Source: Parapristionchus giblindavisi (Eukaryota; Nematoda; Chromadorea; Rhabditida; Diplogasteridae). Taken from it: DNA of 64,000 bases. The notes below the pieces were generated by a model that was not told the origin of the DNA, did not search any database, and saw nothing but the letters and a program-made list of their open reading frames with translations. Location: assembly GCA_943737045.1 (NCBI GenBank), contig CALSFV010000653.1:496001-560000 (forward strand). Reading direction: 5' to 3'. The position numbers and the translations under genes were made by a program. Shown piece by piece: positions 10,992 to 21,466 of the stretch; positions within the stretch are counted from its first letter, which is position 1; each line of letters begins with the position of its first letter.

Positions 10992-12650
10992 ACAGGGGTG
11001 TGCGAAAAAAGATTTTCGAAAAAAAATCGAAAAACGAAAAATTTTCGATTTTGTATTTCGAAAAAATCGAAAAAAATCGAAAAAAAAAACTTGAATGAAG
11101 TAGGAAACTTACTGAAAAATAGTTTTTATTGATCTTTTTTACTGTTTTCGATTTCTATTGCAAAGGGGATGTTCCCAACTTATCCTGGCCATATGAGTTT
11201 GCAATAATATGACTAGAAACTGTTTTCTATGCAGCATAGACTATGCTTATTATGAATTCTTTTTCAAACGTTTCCCAAATCGAGCTGAGCTTCGAGAAAA
11301 TCAATATTGAAACTCGCTAGTTGATTTGAAAATTCACATCATATCTACCTCATCTACTAAACCACGCCAGCAGTTGTGTGGATATTTGATAGAAGAGTTC
11401 ATGAACCCATTAGGATGTTATGTGTAGAAAGCTACTAGAATTTCAGAATCAACTAGCCGAATTTCAATATCGATTTTCTCGAAGCTCAAGTTGGATTTTT
11501 TTTAAAAAAAAAATCAAATTTTGGGGATCGGGGTTTTCAAGGGTGCTGATGACAATGATGATGGTCATTTTGCGCCTAGAGCCACCATTGAGGCCAGACG
11601 ACGTCGCGTTGAAATCGCGTTTTTAGTCATTTTTCGTCACACGATTGTGCTAAAATGTGAAGACTATGACCCCCGAGGCAGAATTTGATGGACATCACGC
11701 CTGTTCAATTCATTTTTTCATGAAAAAAGATTCAGAAATTTTCTAAAATGATCGAGTCTTACGCAAAGTTTCCTGGGGCAGAATTCGATGGCGGTGACGA
11801 CTATCTACTTCATTTGTTTTGAAAATTTTCCAAAAGTTAAAAAAATGCAACTTTTGATGGATAAGGTTGCGGCCCTAGAGAGTATGACAGTTCGAACCGG
11901 CGTGACGAGAGGATTCCAACGATGTACTTTGAGACCATATCTCCGTTGCCACTTTAATATTGCCTTGATATAGTGATTTTTTCGATATTGAATCACAAAC
12001 AAAGGAACAATGGATCATAAACAGGGGTTTGCATTTCTCGTTTCTTGATTTCCTGAATTTATCGATTTCTCGATTTTTTTCAAGATAATTTCTTGGTTTT
12101 ATCGAGAAATTAGAGAAAAAAAACGTTAATTTTTGCAAAGATTCAAAATGGATTTATGCTTCTATGAACAATGAAAAACGTGCTTAATCCATTCCCTTTA
12201 ACAGTCAAATTGCTTTTGCGATATGTCATATGGTCTTATTGATTGTGAATTGCCAAATATAATTTCAAGTCTCTTCTTTTTTCACCTAGGCATTTATTTA
12301 TTTTTTTATTTATCCATCAGTTGTAAGCAATAATAATGAAAAGAATGAAGCAATAAGGGAGTGATGGAGTTCCGTCGCTTTAAGCGATTTCGGAGAGATG
12401 TTCTCACAGGAAAATTTTTAGGTTTGATGATTTATCCTGTTATTCTTTTGTCTTGGATTATATTATATTATCATCGATAAATTTTTTCAGTGATGTAAAA
12501 GAGAGAAAAAGTCATGAAAACATTTTTTTAAATAACAATGTTTTCCATAATTTTTATAAATTTTTCGATTTTTATCGAATTTCTTGAACAAAAATAATTC
12601 AAAAAATCTCGTTCAAGACATTTTTCTCGATATTTTTTTCTCGCACACCA
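10992..12650. mobile_element. Possible hAT-type relic with CAGGGGTGTGCG end
   Basis: Left end ACAGGGGTGTGCGAAAAA and right end CTCGCACACC form short inverted termini of the CAGGGGTGTGC type seen in hAT elements. The interior is A/T-rich TTTCGA-type low complexity and a smaller palindrome (arms about 11278..11335 and 11442..11500). No transposase frame survives. Ends and class are tentative. Confidence 0.4.
12298..12420. repeat. Dispersed repeat, shared with 63207..63300
   Basis: About 100 bp nearly matching the second copy: CATTTATTTATTTTTT..., TTATCCATCAGTT, and GAGTTCCGTCGCTTTAAGCG. The simple-repeat end and small hairpin look like a non-LTR retrotransposon 3' tail, but that is an inference. 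Confidence 0.6.
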
Positions 12651-12850
12651 ACAAAGGAACATTAGTATATCCCATGTGCTTGATAAGATTTGCATGAAAT
12701 CAAGTCAGATTTTCTAGGGAGAATCGTAAGATGCCAACAGACCGGGAAATTTTGGCGCACACTGTAGATAACTACTGAATACTGACCAACAATAAATGCA
12801 ACGAATGCAACAAATGCAACCGTATCCTGCTAAAAGATCGGATACCGTCT

Positions 12851-12919
12851 GTTGCAGGGTTTACTAAATCGACTACGCTGATTTGGAATCAGCGTAGTCG
12901 ATTTAGTAAACCCTGCAAC
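12851..12919. repeat. Perfect 33-bp hairpin with 3-nt loop
   Basis: GTTGCAGGGTTTACTAAATC ... and its exact reverse complement flank a TGG loop. No mismatch is visible over 33 bp. It is an isolated small palindrome in intergenic DNA. Confidence 0.9.
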
Positions 12920-13011
12920 TTTCGTGAAAATCGGGATATGAGAGTTCCGACCATTCCCATGTGAACCGCCGTGTATATACTGACCAACAATTGTAACTAA
13001 AGTTACCGCAC

Positions 13012-14711
13012 TTACTTCACCAAATAGCGCAGTTCCATCTCAAGTCTCGATTGACACTTCGGGAAGAAGTGCTTGTATAACGCGGGATTCTGCAACAATC
13101 ATGATTAATATTTTAAGAATCTCAAAAAAATGTTTCAAACAATACAAAGGACAAAGAACTGCGAGATAAACTGGAGAGATATTGAATATATATTTTACAG
13201 AATAAATAAATATATTAGTTGTTTCTTCGAGATATCTTTGCCAATCCGATAATATCCATCATGTTCTTTATTTCTAATGGTGTAGTTAGCTCTTGGAATA
13301 GGCTAAACAATAATATTCTAATACAGTGGTGCACGTATACCTTTTCTAAAGGCTCCACGCCGCATAGCGCTGCGCCACGTGCCACCACTCCTGGGTTTTT
13401 TTCTCTTTGAATAAAGAGTCAAAAATTATGTTTATAGTAGCGATCGATCAGCTGGTTGGGAGGCTACAATATGTCATGGTAACCAAAAACTTTGGTAGAG
13501 TCTGAATAGTTTTTCCAAAATTGTGGTAATTTTGAAAATTTAAATATTCCCCCGCAAAAACTAACCCACGAAAAAAATGGGATACTCAAATTTTTATAAT
13601 GGTGTGATAATTTTGGAAAAACTATTCAGACTCAACTAAAAATTTTGCATACCGTATATAATTTTGAATTTTCGTGGTAGGAGAATTTGGAAAATGCCAT
13701 CATTTTCTACATTTTTAAAAATGTTGCAATAGGCATTTTTCCTAGAATGAAATATTAGATACTATACTGAACTGCCGTGATACAGTAATAACTCTATATT
13801 CAATGAGAAAAACACCAGGCGAGGTGGGGCGTGGCGCGGCGCTATGCCGCGTGGAGCCTTTATTCGGCGTTACATTTGCCTGACGCGCCAACGCCATCAC
13901 GGAATATATCGTTACATGTGCCTGTCATCGACAATCAGGGTTTTCCACTTGGACCCAACACACTCCAAAATTTACGTCGACGCGTGCGTAAGACAATGTA
14001 ACGATATTTTTCGTGACAGCTTAGGGGCATCAGGCAAATGTAACGACGCATTAGAAAAGGCTTAAATGCACCACCGTAATAATATTCCTTCTGTTCAAAC
14101 TTTTCGTAATTTATCACTTCCACTTTATCTATTCTTCAATGGTAATTGCACCGATCAACTTTGCTATTATCTTTTACAAAATTGAAAATAATTATAAAAA
14201 ATCTGAAAGTGCATGGCAGCAGCTGTTTTTAGGCTCTTATCATATTTTATCTATACCTATCGAGGAAAAATCTGTAACGGTAGCGTAGCGATCCGAACCT
14301 CGCATGTTCGATTCCTACCCGGTTAAATCAACTTGCCCATTTTCTTAATGTTTAAATCTCTTTTACATCCCTTGAAACTATATCCGTAACAGTTATGGAA
14401 AATAATTCCCATTGGTACTTAGCCTGGGAATCATTCCCCATTCCTTATATAATACATAAGGGATTTTTCTGTGAGTGCACAGTCTGGGCGGAATCATATC
14501 GATTACTGAATTTGAAGCACTCATAACATTTCAATTCTTGCAATGTTTGAGAATCTGTGAAAAAAATGTTATTTAGTAGGACGTCTCTTACACGAATATA
14601 CTTCTGATAGCGGTTCATTGTCTCTAAGAGGTAGACGTGGAAGACCAATGCCGATCCACAAGCAAACGTCGACAATAACAAAAATCCGACGCAGGCAATG
14701 ATTTTATTATC
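13012..14711 (-). CDS. Small membrane protein, last two exons
   Basis: Exon 14711..14592 (40 codons) joins in phase 0 to exon 13089..13012 (26 codons including stop). The first encodes a hydrophobic helix (IIACVGFLLLSTFACGSALV) followed by FHVYLLETMNRYQKYIR. The second continues NPALYKHFFPKCQSRLEMEL and ends RYLVK, stop. Donor GTAAGA and acceptors TTTCAG and TTGCAG are good. No ATG precedes the first exon, and just upstream (from 14807) is a TA-flanked inverted-repeat element, so the 5' exons are either beyond that insertion or lost. The 1.5-kb intron contains two nested MITEs. Family not recognised. Confidence 0.5.
13324..14076. mobile_element. TA-flanked MITE (CAGTGGTGCA termini) containing a nested MITE
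   Basis: Outer termini CAGTGGTGCACGTATACC and TGCACCACCG are flanked by TA at 13322 and 14077, as for Tc1/mariner MITEs. Inner arms include GGCTCCACGCCGCATAGCGC and its reverse complement. A solo end of the same family (CAGTGGTGTACGTTCGCC) lies at 33104. The element sits in the intron of the small membrane-protein gene. Confidence 0.75.
13863..14050. mobile_element. Palindromic MITE family B, copy 2, nested
   Basis: GGCGTTACATTTGCCTGACG on the left and GGCAAATGTAACGACGCA on the right, flanked by TTA (13860..13862 and 14051..14053). It is inserted in the CAGTGGTGCA element and is more diverged than copy 1. Confidence 0.75.
14160..14345. repeat. Relic sharing sequence with the 33.8-kb foldback element, plus tRNA-like stretch
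   Basis: AATCTGAAAGTGCATGGCAG and ACCTATCGAGGAAAAAT match the arm ends of the element at 33842..34886. A tRNA-like stretch follows at about 14275..14335 (GGTAGCGTAGCGATCCGAAC ... ATGTTCGATTCC). It does not fold into a clean cloverleaf by eye. Confidence 0.5.
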
Positions 14712-14806
14712 CTGAAAGCATTTTTTAAATGATTAGTGTGATTGTAAGGAGGTGAGGAAAGAATTAAATATTTTTTTCATTATAAAATAAGACACATCTT
14801 CTCTTA

Positions 14807-16384
14807 CAGTGTAGCCTAAAAGTCATGGGACACTTTTTTTTTATTTTTTCGTAACTTTTGATCCAGGAAAGCAAACAAGATGATGTTTTGTGTCGATGTA
14901 CAGAATTTATGAATGGATACAAAAATGATGTGCTGGTGTAATTAAATTAGTTCACTGTTGCGTAGTGATGACGCCTCCGAAGTACACTTTTTTTTTGAAA
15001 ATTTCTTAAATGAAAATTCCTGCTCTTCTGAAACATTGTGAGAGTGGAAACACTAGGGTTGCCGTTGCAAAAACGTAATCTAATTTACCGCGCCCTCTTC
15101 CCATCTCTTGACAACGCGTAATTCCCGCGAGGGTGCAAAAAAAATTACGAAGTTGGGAAGGGAGACAGTGCCTCTCACAGGCGATTGCTAGTGAGAAGGG
15201 AAGGGATGGGAATAGGGTGCGTAGTCTTCGCTCCCGTTCCTGCAACCCTAGGAGACACCCACTAGGGTTGCACAGTGAACAAAATCGGAATGGCTCTGAT
15301 TCCGATATCAAGCTGTAGCAAATTTGATCTACCAAAATTAAAAATTGAGATTCTAGATATGCTAACGAACCGATCTTTGTGCAAAAATGATGCTAGTGGC
15401 AGTAATTTTTATCCCCAGATTATGGTTGCCATCATTCATTCGCCTTGAGAACATGAAAAACACCTTTTCAAATTTTTTGGAAGGACTGATTTTGAGTCCC
15501 TACCGTTCAGAGGACAGGTCTACTAAAATTATGCTTCCTCCGTACATTTACCATTCATGGCCATTATGAGTACGACTATTCAAACCTTTTTGTTGTATCT
15601 CCTCTTAACCGCAACCACAGATTTTCCCATCCTTACCGTATATCTCTCCCATATATAAGTATTAATACAACATTATCTACCTGTGCATCTAGAGCAATAG
15701 ATATTTGGAACTCATTGCCCATCGAATTAGTTGCATCCCCACCAACCACATTCCGTGCAGGGCTAGTTAAGATCTCACCAGATATAATTAAACCCTCTTC
15801 TAAGATTCGCCAGTAGCTACCAAACTGCCACTGTACCCCCAATGGCTCTGATTCCGATATCAAGCTGTAGCAAATTTGATCTACCAAAATTAAAAATTGA
15901 GATTCTAGATATGCTAAGAAAAAAAAACCGATTTTTTCATGCCCAGGTGGCGAATGAGCTATGACTACCATAATCTGGGGGTAAACATTACTCGCCACTA
16001 GCATCATTTTCGCACTTAGAACGGGTCATTTTTTTTTGCAAACACGCTACAGCTTGAAATCGGAGTCAGAGCCATTCCGATTTTGTTGACTGTGCAGCCT
16101 TTGGGAGTGTCTCCACTCTCACAATGTTTCAGAAGAAACATTGTAAGAGTGGAGACACTCCCAAAGGCTGTTTCATGACTTTTCATTAAAGAAATTTAAA
16201 TATTCAAAAAAAGTATACTTTGGAAGCGTCATCACTACGCAACATTAAACTAATTACACCAACACATCATGATTATATCCCTTCATAAATTCTGTACATC
16301 GACTCAAAACATCATCTTGTTTGCTTTCCTGGATCAAAAGTTATTTAAAAATGAAAAGTGTTCCACGTCTTTTAGGCTACACTG
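14807..16384. mobile_element. TA-flanked inverted-repeat element (CAGTGTAGCCTAAAAG termini) with internal insertions
   Basis: CAGTGTAGCCTAAAAGTC at 14807 is the inverse of the right end at 16384; TA flanks both. Arms of about 240 bp match (14807..15045 and 16140..16384). The interior is a mosaic: an 80-bp direct repeat (15289..15365 and 15838..15918), an inverted repeat of GATGCTAGTGGC, and a LINE fragment. Most likely a Tc1/mariner-type foldback element hit by later insertions. Confidence 0.65.
15503..15816 (+). pseudogene. Non-LTR retrotransposon reverse-transcriptase C-terminus, fragment
   Basis: An open frame of about 100 codons ends in TAG at 15814. It contains the characteristic post-RT motif (SRAIDIWNSLPIELVASPP) preceded by NLFVVSPLNRNHRFSHPYR, the tail seen in many LINE ORF2 proteins. 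No RT palm motif is present. It lies within the inverted-repeat element and probably arrived as a truncated insertion. It differs from the CR1-type copies at 18.6 and 48.5 kb. Confidence 0.65.
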
Positions 16385-16386
16385 TA

Positions 16387-16570
16387 TGCCGCTACCTGTT
16401 CATGCAGGTAGTAGTCATTGTGTGCGTCCCATCTCCTGTTAGTCTTAATGCTAAGGTAGTCGAGGGTTCGGTACTTGGTAGAGGACATCTTGGTCTGCAA
16501 TATCACCAAATACTGCAGTCGAGGAGGTTGAGATCGGGGGAGTTCCCAATCCATTCAGTGTGATGAATAT
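16387..16570 (-). pseudogene. Tc1/mariner transposase fragment
   Basis: On the minus strand the region resembles the C-terminal catalytic part of the transposase at 41.5 kb: the same GGGGGAGTTC, CTCGACTGCAG-like and GTAGAGGACATCTTGG words occur. The frame is broken. It abuts the right end of the element ending at 16384. Confidence 0.6.
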
Positions 16571-16689
16571 AGTACAGTTCATGGTTCTCGTGATTTTTTA
16601 CCTTTTATAAACTTAATTCATGCATATCGACAGGGTCAACTTTGTCATTTGATTGGAGATAGAATCTTATTAGAAGCCAATGTGGTTGG

Positions 16690-16932
16690 CCTTACAGTTT
16701 GCATTATAACCCAAGTCCTTCCTCAAGGAATGAGCCCACCGTGTGGCTGGATTATAGCAAGGAATCATCTACCACAACAGCGAATAATTTGTTCCACACG
16801 TTTGTCGATGAACGAAAATATTTCAATTTGAATGTATACTCCAAAAACACACACTTATGTTACAACCTAATATGCATGCTCGTCGCAAATGCCCACTTGC
16901 CATACATTATCGAACTACCTATGAATAAATAA
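16690..16932 (+). CDS. Possible terminal exon, unknown protein
   Basis: After a TTACAG acceptor the frame reads LHYNPSPSSRNEPTVWLDYS ... ending IIELPMNK and stop, immediately followed by an AATAAATAAT string. Composition looks protein-like, but I see no upstream exon because the preceding sequence is transposon. It could be an orphan 3' exon or chance. Confidence 0.25.
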   Translation, partial: PYSLHYNPSPSSRNEPTVWLDYSKESSTTTANNLFHTFVDERKYFNLNVYSKNTHLCYNLICMLVANAHLPYIIELPMNK

Positions 16933-17103
16933 TAATAACGAAGGAATGCGTTCATAATCGATTTTTTAAAATTAATTTCAAATATTTTGTGGGTACGATT
17001 GGTAAATATGCGATATGCCATGGAGGGTGGCGGCCGGAGATGGTATTAACGATTAATTTAAAGCTCGATGGTGGAGAAGCTCAGTTGTATGTAAATGATT
17101 TTA

Positions 17104-17355
17104 TTAAACGAAGAACCACGAGTTCTCGTTTCGCACATACCCGGTTATTTTCCATCGGATCTGTGTCGTTTTGATTCCATGTATATCCAATGGCGAATAT
17201 ACTCGAGGGAACTCCCACACATCCTGAAATTGGTTTTGAAACTTCAAATATCCGAATAAAGTCTGATTAACTTCATTACCGGATACAGCAAATACAAATC
17301 TGAGAAGATGTAATAACGCTATTAAAAGAATTAGCCTGATCTTATCTCTATCCAT
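17104..17355 (-). CDS. Possible secreted or membrane-anchored protein, N-terminal exon
   Basis: Frame of 83 codons starting MDRDKIRLILLIALLHLLRF, with a signal peptide or anchor and an NQT glycosylation site. The stop overlaps an AATAAA. A GTATGTG donor near codon 69 raises the possibility that translation continues in an unplaced exon. It may be the 5' end of the membrane-protein gene at 13.0-14.7 kb, but I could not connect the phases. Confidence 0.35.
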   Translation of the reverse strand: MDRDKIRLILLIALLHLLRFVFAVSGNEVNQTLFGYLKFQNQFQDVWEFPRVYSPLDIHGIKTTQIRWKITGYVRNENSWFFV

Positions 17356-17495
17356 TTTGATTCAACAAAGAATTCGACGATTCCAATCTAAAATAGATTC
17401 TCATACTAAAGAACAGCAATTTTTTATAGAAAATACGTTGATGAATATTGGCAATAAAATGGAGTGAAAAGAAACGACGAACAACAATATGTATA

Positions 17496-17844
17496 TTAGG
17501 TTGGTACACAAGTTTCCGACTTTTTTGTAGTGTTTTGCTATCTATTTCGCCCCGTCTGGCCAAATGTCATCGAAAAACTGTACTGTGCAGCAACCACATT
17601 GCAAGCCACGACAGAACTCTAATGAAGATATGCCGACAAATTTTGAGCAAATTTTTTATACGAAAAAATCTACCTAATTTTACTCTTCTTCTCTCCCTTG
17701 AAGGAAAAGCATTCACCCTTTGGTTATGCCGCTACGCGGCTACAACCGCAACGCGTGAAAAGAGAATTCAAATTCCAATTCGTGGGGGGAATTCAGAGTC
17801 GATAATTCAAACCAGATTATAACAAGAAAAATGCACCAACCTAA
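17496..17844. mobile_element. Mariner-type MITE (TTAGGTTGGT termini)
   Basis: 349 bp bounded by TTAGGTTGGTACACAAGT and TGCACCAACCTAA, flanked by TA. TTAGGTTGGTGCA is the typical start of mariner elements. No transposase frame is present. Confidence 0.75.
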
Positions 17845-18529
17845 TAATACACGAGGATGGACATCTAATGGATATTGATCGAGGGTCACACTCTCACTCT
17901 ATTTCTCTGCTCCTATCTCCCTCTCACTCTCTCTCAATCTCGTTGCCATCTGGCCCTTAACCTCCGAACAGAGCGGTCATGGTGTAACAGAGAAAGAGGT
18001 AGAGCGAGAAAGTGAGAGAGCACGAAAAAGAGAGAAAGCACAGACCATGAGAGTGGTGCAGTCATACCGTAATTTTTTTTGGCATTTTGCCAAATTTTCA
18101 ATGTTCACTCTCAATGTGTTAGAAAAAACGGTGTGCTCTCCTCGCCTCCATTTTTATTTCTTTATCCCCATAATATGAATGTATTGAGAATGAGAGAGTA
18201 TCAAAGATCAGAGATTAGAAGAGATCAAAGATCTTAGATTAGAAGAGATCAAAGATCAGGGATTTTAAGAGATAAAAGATCATTGATCTTTGATCTTTTT
18301 CTAATGTAAGATTCTTCAATGAGATCAGAGATTAAAAGAAATCTATCATTGATCTCTTTTAATCTCTGATCTTTGATCTCTTCTAATCTATATTGGTGAA
18401 TGACATGTCTTTCACTATTATTTACAAACACAGCTGAACAGTAATATCATACCGTTCTGAATATTTTTTTTCATGTCTGGTTTCAGATTTTTCATATTCT
18501 TTAATTTTTTTTTTAAATTCCACACTCGT
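17845..18529. repeat. TTTGATC heptamer-rich tract and arm relic
   Basis: 18190..18380 is filled with GATCAAAGATC and TTTGATCTC words in both orientations. 18395..18495 matches, inverted, part of the half-palindrome ending at 21426 (ACAGCTGAACAGTAATATCA). No gene. Confidence 0.6.
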
Positions 18530-18615
18530 CGCATACACTTCTGCAGAGTTTGCCTTGATATTTTCATGAAGATCGATTGAATCTTGTCGGCCGTCTTGTT
18601 TTGATCTACCATCTC
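18530..18615. repeat. Dispersed 90-bp repeat (second copy 25018..25115)
   Basis: Contains GCATACACTTCTGCAGAG, CTTGATATTTTCATGAAGAT and TTGTCGGCCGTCTTGTTTTG in both places. The minus-strand frame (VDQNKTADKIQSIFMKISR) is conserved between copies, so it may be a remnant of a coding element. Confidence 0.65.
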
Positions 18616-18649
18616 TAGAGTATCATCATTTTCCCATTTTTTTAAAAAT

Positions 18650-20525
18650 CATTGAACAAAACAATAAATATAAATAATAATAATAATATTTATACGTATT
18701 CATGAATAAACAATGAAACGTGTGGTAAACAAAAAGAAAAGAAGTGAATCGATAAACGAAGATGATTATGCTAATGATAATGAATTGCTCACGGGTTTAA
18801 GAATGGACTGATCTTTGGGATAATGGAGACTAAATATAATTCATTAGGGAAACTGTATTTGATTGCCAGGTTGTACCAAAAGTCTTGCCGCTCTAGGAAA
18901 GAAGCTGTAATGTCTATAATTAAATCTAGATCCGGGGTTGTTAAAGTTGAGCCTGTTTCGTGCGGTATAAGGGCGAAAATAGTGGGATTTTTTATTGGAG
19001 ATTTTATATTTTCCTCTAAGTAGGTTCATGGCTGTCCTCAAATCTATGTGCTCTCTGCGCCTCTCCAAGGACTCTAGGCCCAACTGGGTGTTTCTCAGTG
19101 CACTACAGGGCACAGTGTCCCAAGTATGGCTGTAACAGCGCATAAAAAACCTTCTTGTGAAATAATTCTGGACTCTTTCGATGACTATTTTGTCGTGCTT
19201 TTTGAACGGATTAAATACTGTTGATGCGCTTTCAAGGATTGGTCTGATATATATCGTATATGCATTAAGGAGGACATCCACATTTTTGGTCCTCAGTGCT
19301 CGTAGAACAATATGGCACGCCGTTTTACCTTTCAAGGCAATATTTTTGCAGTGATTGGTGAAGGTTAAAGACTTCTGAATAATGAAACCTAGGTCCCTGA
19401 CCAGATCCTTTTGGGTCAAATTTAGTGATCCGATTGTGTATGTCTTCCTAGTATTGGCTCTACCAAGATGAAGTGAATTGCATTTATGAGCGGCTAGTGG
19501 GAGTTGCCAATCATCTGCCCATTTTGTGATCGCATCTATAGCAGACTGTAGGGGAGCGGATGAATTTGCATCCTCAATGGATTTGAAAATTTTGATATCA
19601 TCCGCATACATCCTTGCAATGACACCATTATCATTTTGGACGAGGGATGGAATTTCTGAAGTATAGATCAGGAAAAGTAAAGGGCCTAATACTGAACCTT
19701 GGGGTACACCGCTAGTGACGGGCAGAGATTCTGACAGTTTATCATGTACTCTAACTTGGAAAGTGCGGTTTTGGAGATACCCGGCTATCTAGTGGGAGTT
19801 GCCAATCATCTGCCCATTTTGTGATCGCATCTATAGCAGACTGTAGGGGAGCGGATGAATTTGCATCCTCAATGGATTTGAAAATTTTGATATCATCCGC
19901 ATACATCCTTGCAATGACACCATTATCATTTTGGACGAGGGATGGAATTTCTGAAGTATAGATCAGGAAAAGTAAAGGGCCTAATACTGAACCTTGGGGT
20001 ACACCGCTAGTGACGGGCAGAGATTCTGACAGTTTATCATGTACTCTAACTTGGAAAGTGCGGTTTTGGAGATACCCGGCTATCTAGTGGGAGTTGCCAA
20101 TCATCTGCCCATTTTGTGATCGCATCTATAGCAGACTGTAGGGGAGCGGATGAATTTGCATCCTCAATGGATTTGAAAATTTTGATATCATCCGCATACA
20201 TCCTTGCAATGACACCATTATCATTTTGGACGAGGGATGGAATTTCTGAAGTATAGATCAGGAAAAGTAAAGGGCCTAATACTGAACCTTGGGGTACACC
20301 GCTAGTGACGGGCAGAGATTCTGACAGTTTATCATGTACTCTAACTTGGAAAGTGCGGTTTTGGAGATACCCGGCTATCCAATTTGAAGTTCTAGTCGAG
20401 AGACCAATCTTGCTTAGTTTCATTATAAGCTTATTGTGAGATACTCTGTCAAAAGCCTTAGCAAAATCAAAATAAATGACATCCACAGGTTTACCATCAC
20501 TAATAGACGCTGTCCAATGTTCCAA
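18650..20525 (-). pseudogene. CR1-type LINE, 5'-truncated reverse-transcriptase copy
   Basis: Minus-strand frames contain DVIYFDFAKAFDRVSH, SGVPQGSVLGPLLFLIYTSE, the RT active site MYADD, and the C-terminus ending FFPRAARLLVQPGNQIQFP. The protein is clearly related to the element at 48.4-52.6 kb. Homology stops abruptly near 20525 (in the word EHWTAS), so the endonuclease half is missing, as in normal 5' truncation. The 3' side has an AATAATAAT tail near 18665..18695. The palm region is present three times (see 19495..20379), which breaks the frame. Confidence 0.85.
19495..20379. repeat. Three identical tandem copies of 295 bp inside the RT pseudogene
   Basis: Units 19495..19789, 19790..20084 and 20085..20379 each start TAGTGGGAGTTGCCAATCAT and end GAGATACCCGGCTATC. 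I see no differences between them. 295 is not a multiple of 3, so each junction shifts the frame. Confidence 0.9.
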
Positions 20526-20599
20526 AACAAAAGGCTGAAATTCGAGAAAAAAACACGAAGAGGGTTCTGACAAACCGCTGAAATTCGGTAAATACAACC

Positions 20600-21426
20600 G
20601 CTATCTATGAAATTGAACATAGTGGTTTTGTAGTTTCCCTCCTGATATACTCGTGCGCATAGCTGAATATTTGCAGCGCATGCCGGCAAACGTGTTAGAA
20701 TTTGCGAAACTATGAAAGAAACATATAAATGTTCAAATATGATTTTTCTTCGACGATTCTTCACAATTCCGACGACGTTTCTTCACGCGGAAGTCGTTTC
20801 CGCAAACGGACGTGTGTCAGCCACCAACCGCCCTATGAATCAACTTCCCTCGACCGACTGTACTCGATGAGAGATTTGGAAAAATAAAAATAATAATTTT
20901 TCTTAATTTTTTTAGAATTTAGTAAGTCTATTTGTATATTTTTCTTGTGCACGCGCATCACTTCAGGTAAATGGCATAACGAAGCTACCTTTTACTCTTG
21001 CTAATTTCATGAAATTTGATTTTCGATTTTTGCAATTTACAAGTATAACACACTCTGTTGCAATTATCGGTGCCTCTGAAATGTTGGACAAGGGAATTTG
21101 ACTACATCCACATAATCGTCAGGGCTGCAACATGTACTTTGTCAGTAGTAGCGCTAGCCCGTCAATGAGGATTGAAGAAGAAAAATCTGAAAATCACACA
21201 AAAAATATTCAGAACGATATGATATTACTGTTCAGCTATGTTTATAAGGGTGCATAACATGTTATTCGCAAATAATAAGACATAAAAGTCCTAGCTATCA
21301 CGATTGAAAAGTTATGATTTTTTAAATTTAATGTGACATGTGTTGAGGGGGGTTTGAGCCTCAGGGCATTTTCACTATTACTTTCATCGGTCTAACCCGG
21401 TATGCGAGTCTTATCGAGCCGGTCTC
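20600..21426. mobile_element. Half of a TTAA-type palindromic element
   Basis: A diverged direct-orientation copy of the right arm of the 21467..23677 palindrome. It ends GAGCCGGTCTC followed by TTAA. Its opposite arm survives only as a short relic at 18395..18495, apparently separated by the LINE. Confidence 0.7.
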
Positions 21427-21466
21427 TTAATATTTTTTGTCGGCTTCTTAATTCAGTGTTTATTAA

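Noticed and set aside
12005..12049. Extra exon for the small membrane protein ending at 13012 (KEIKKREMQTP...)
   Set aside because: A TAA directly follows the Lys codon in the preceding exon, and the candidate exon lies in low-complexity transposon sequence.
18160..18430. CRISPR-like or regulatory array of GATC words
   Set aside because: The host is eukaryotic; units are degenerate heptamers without spacers.
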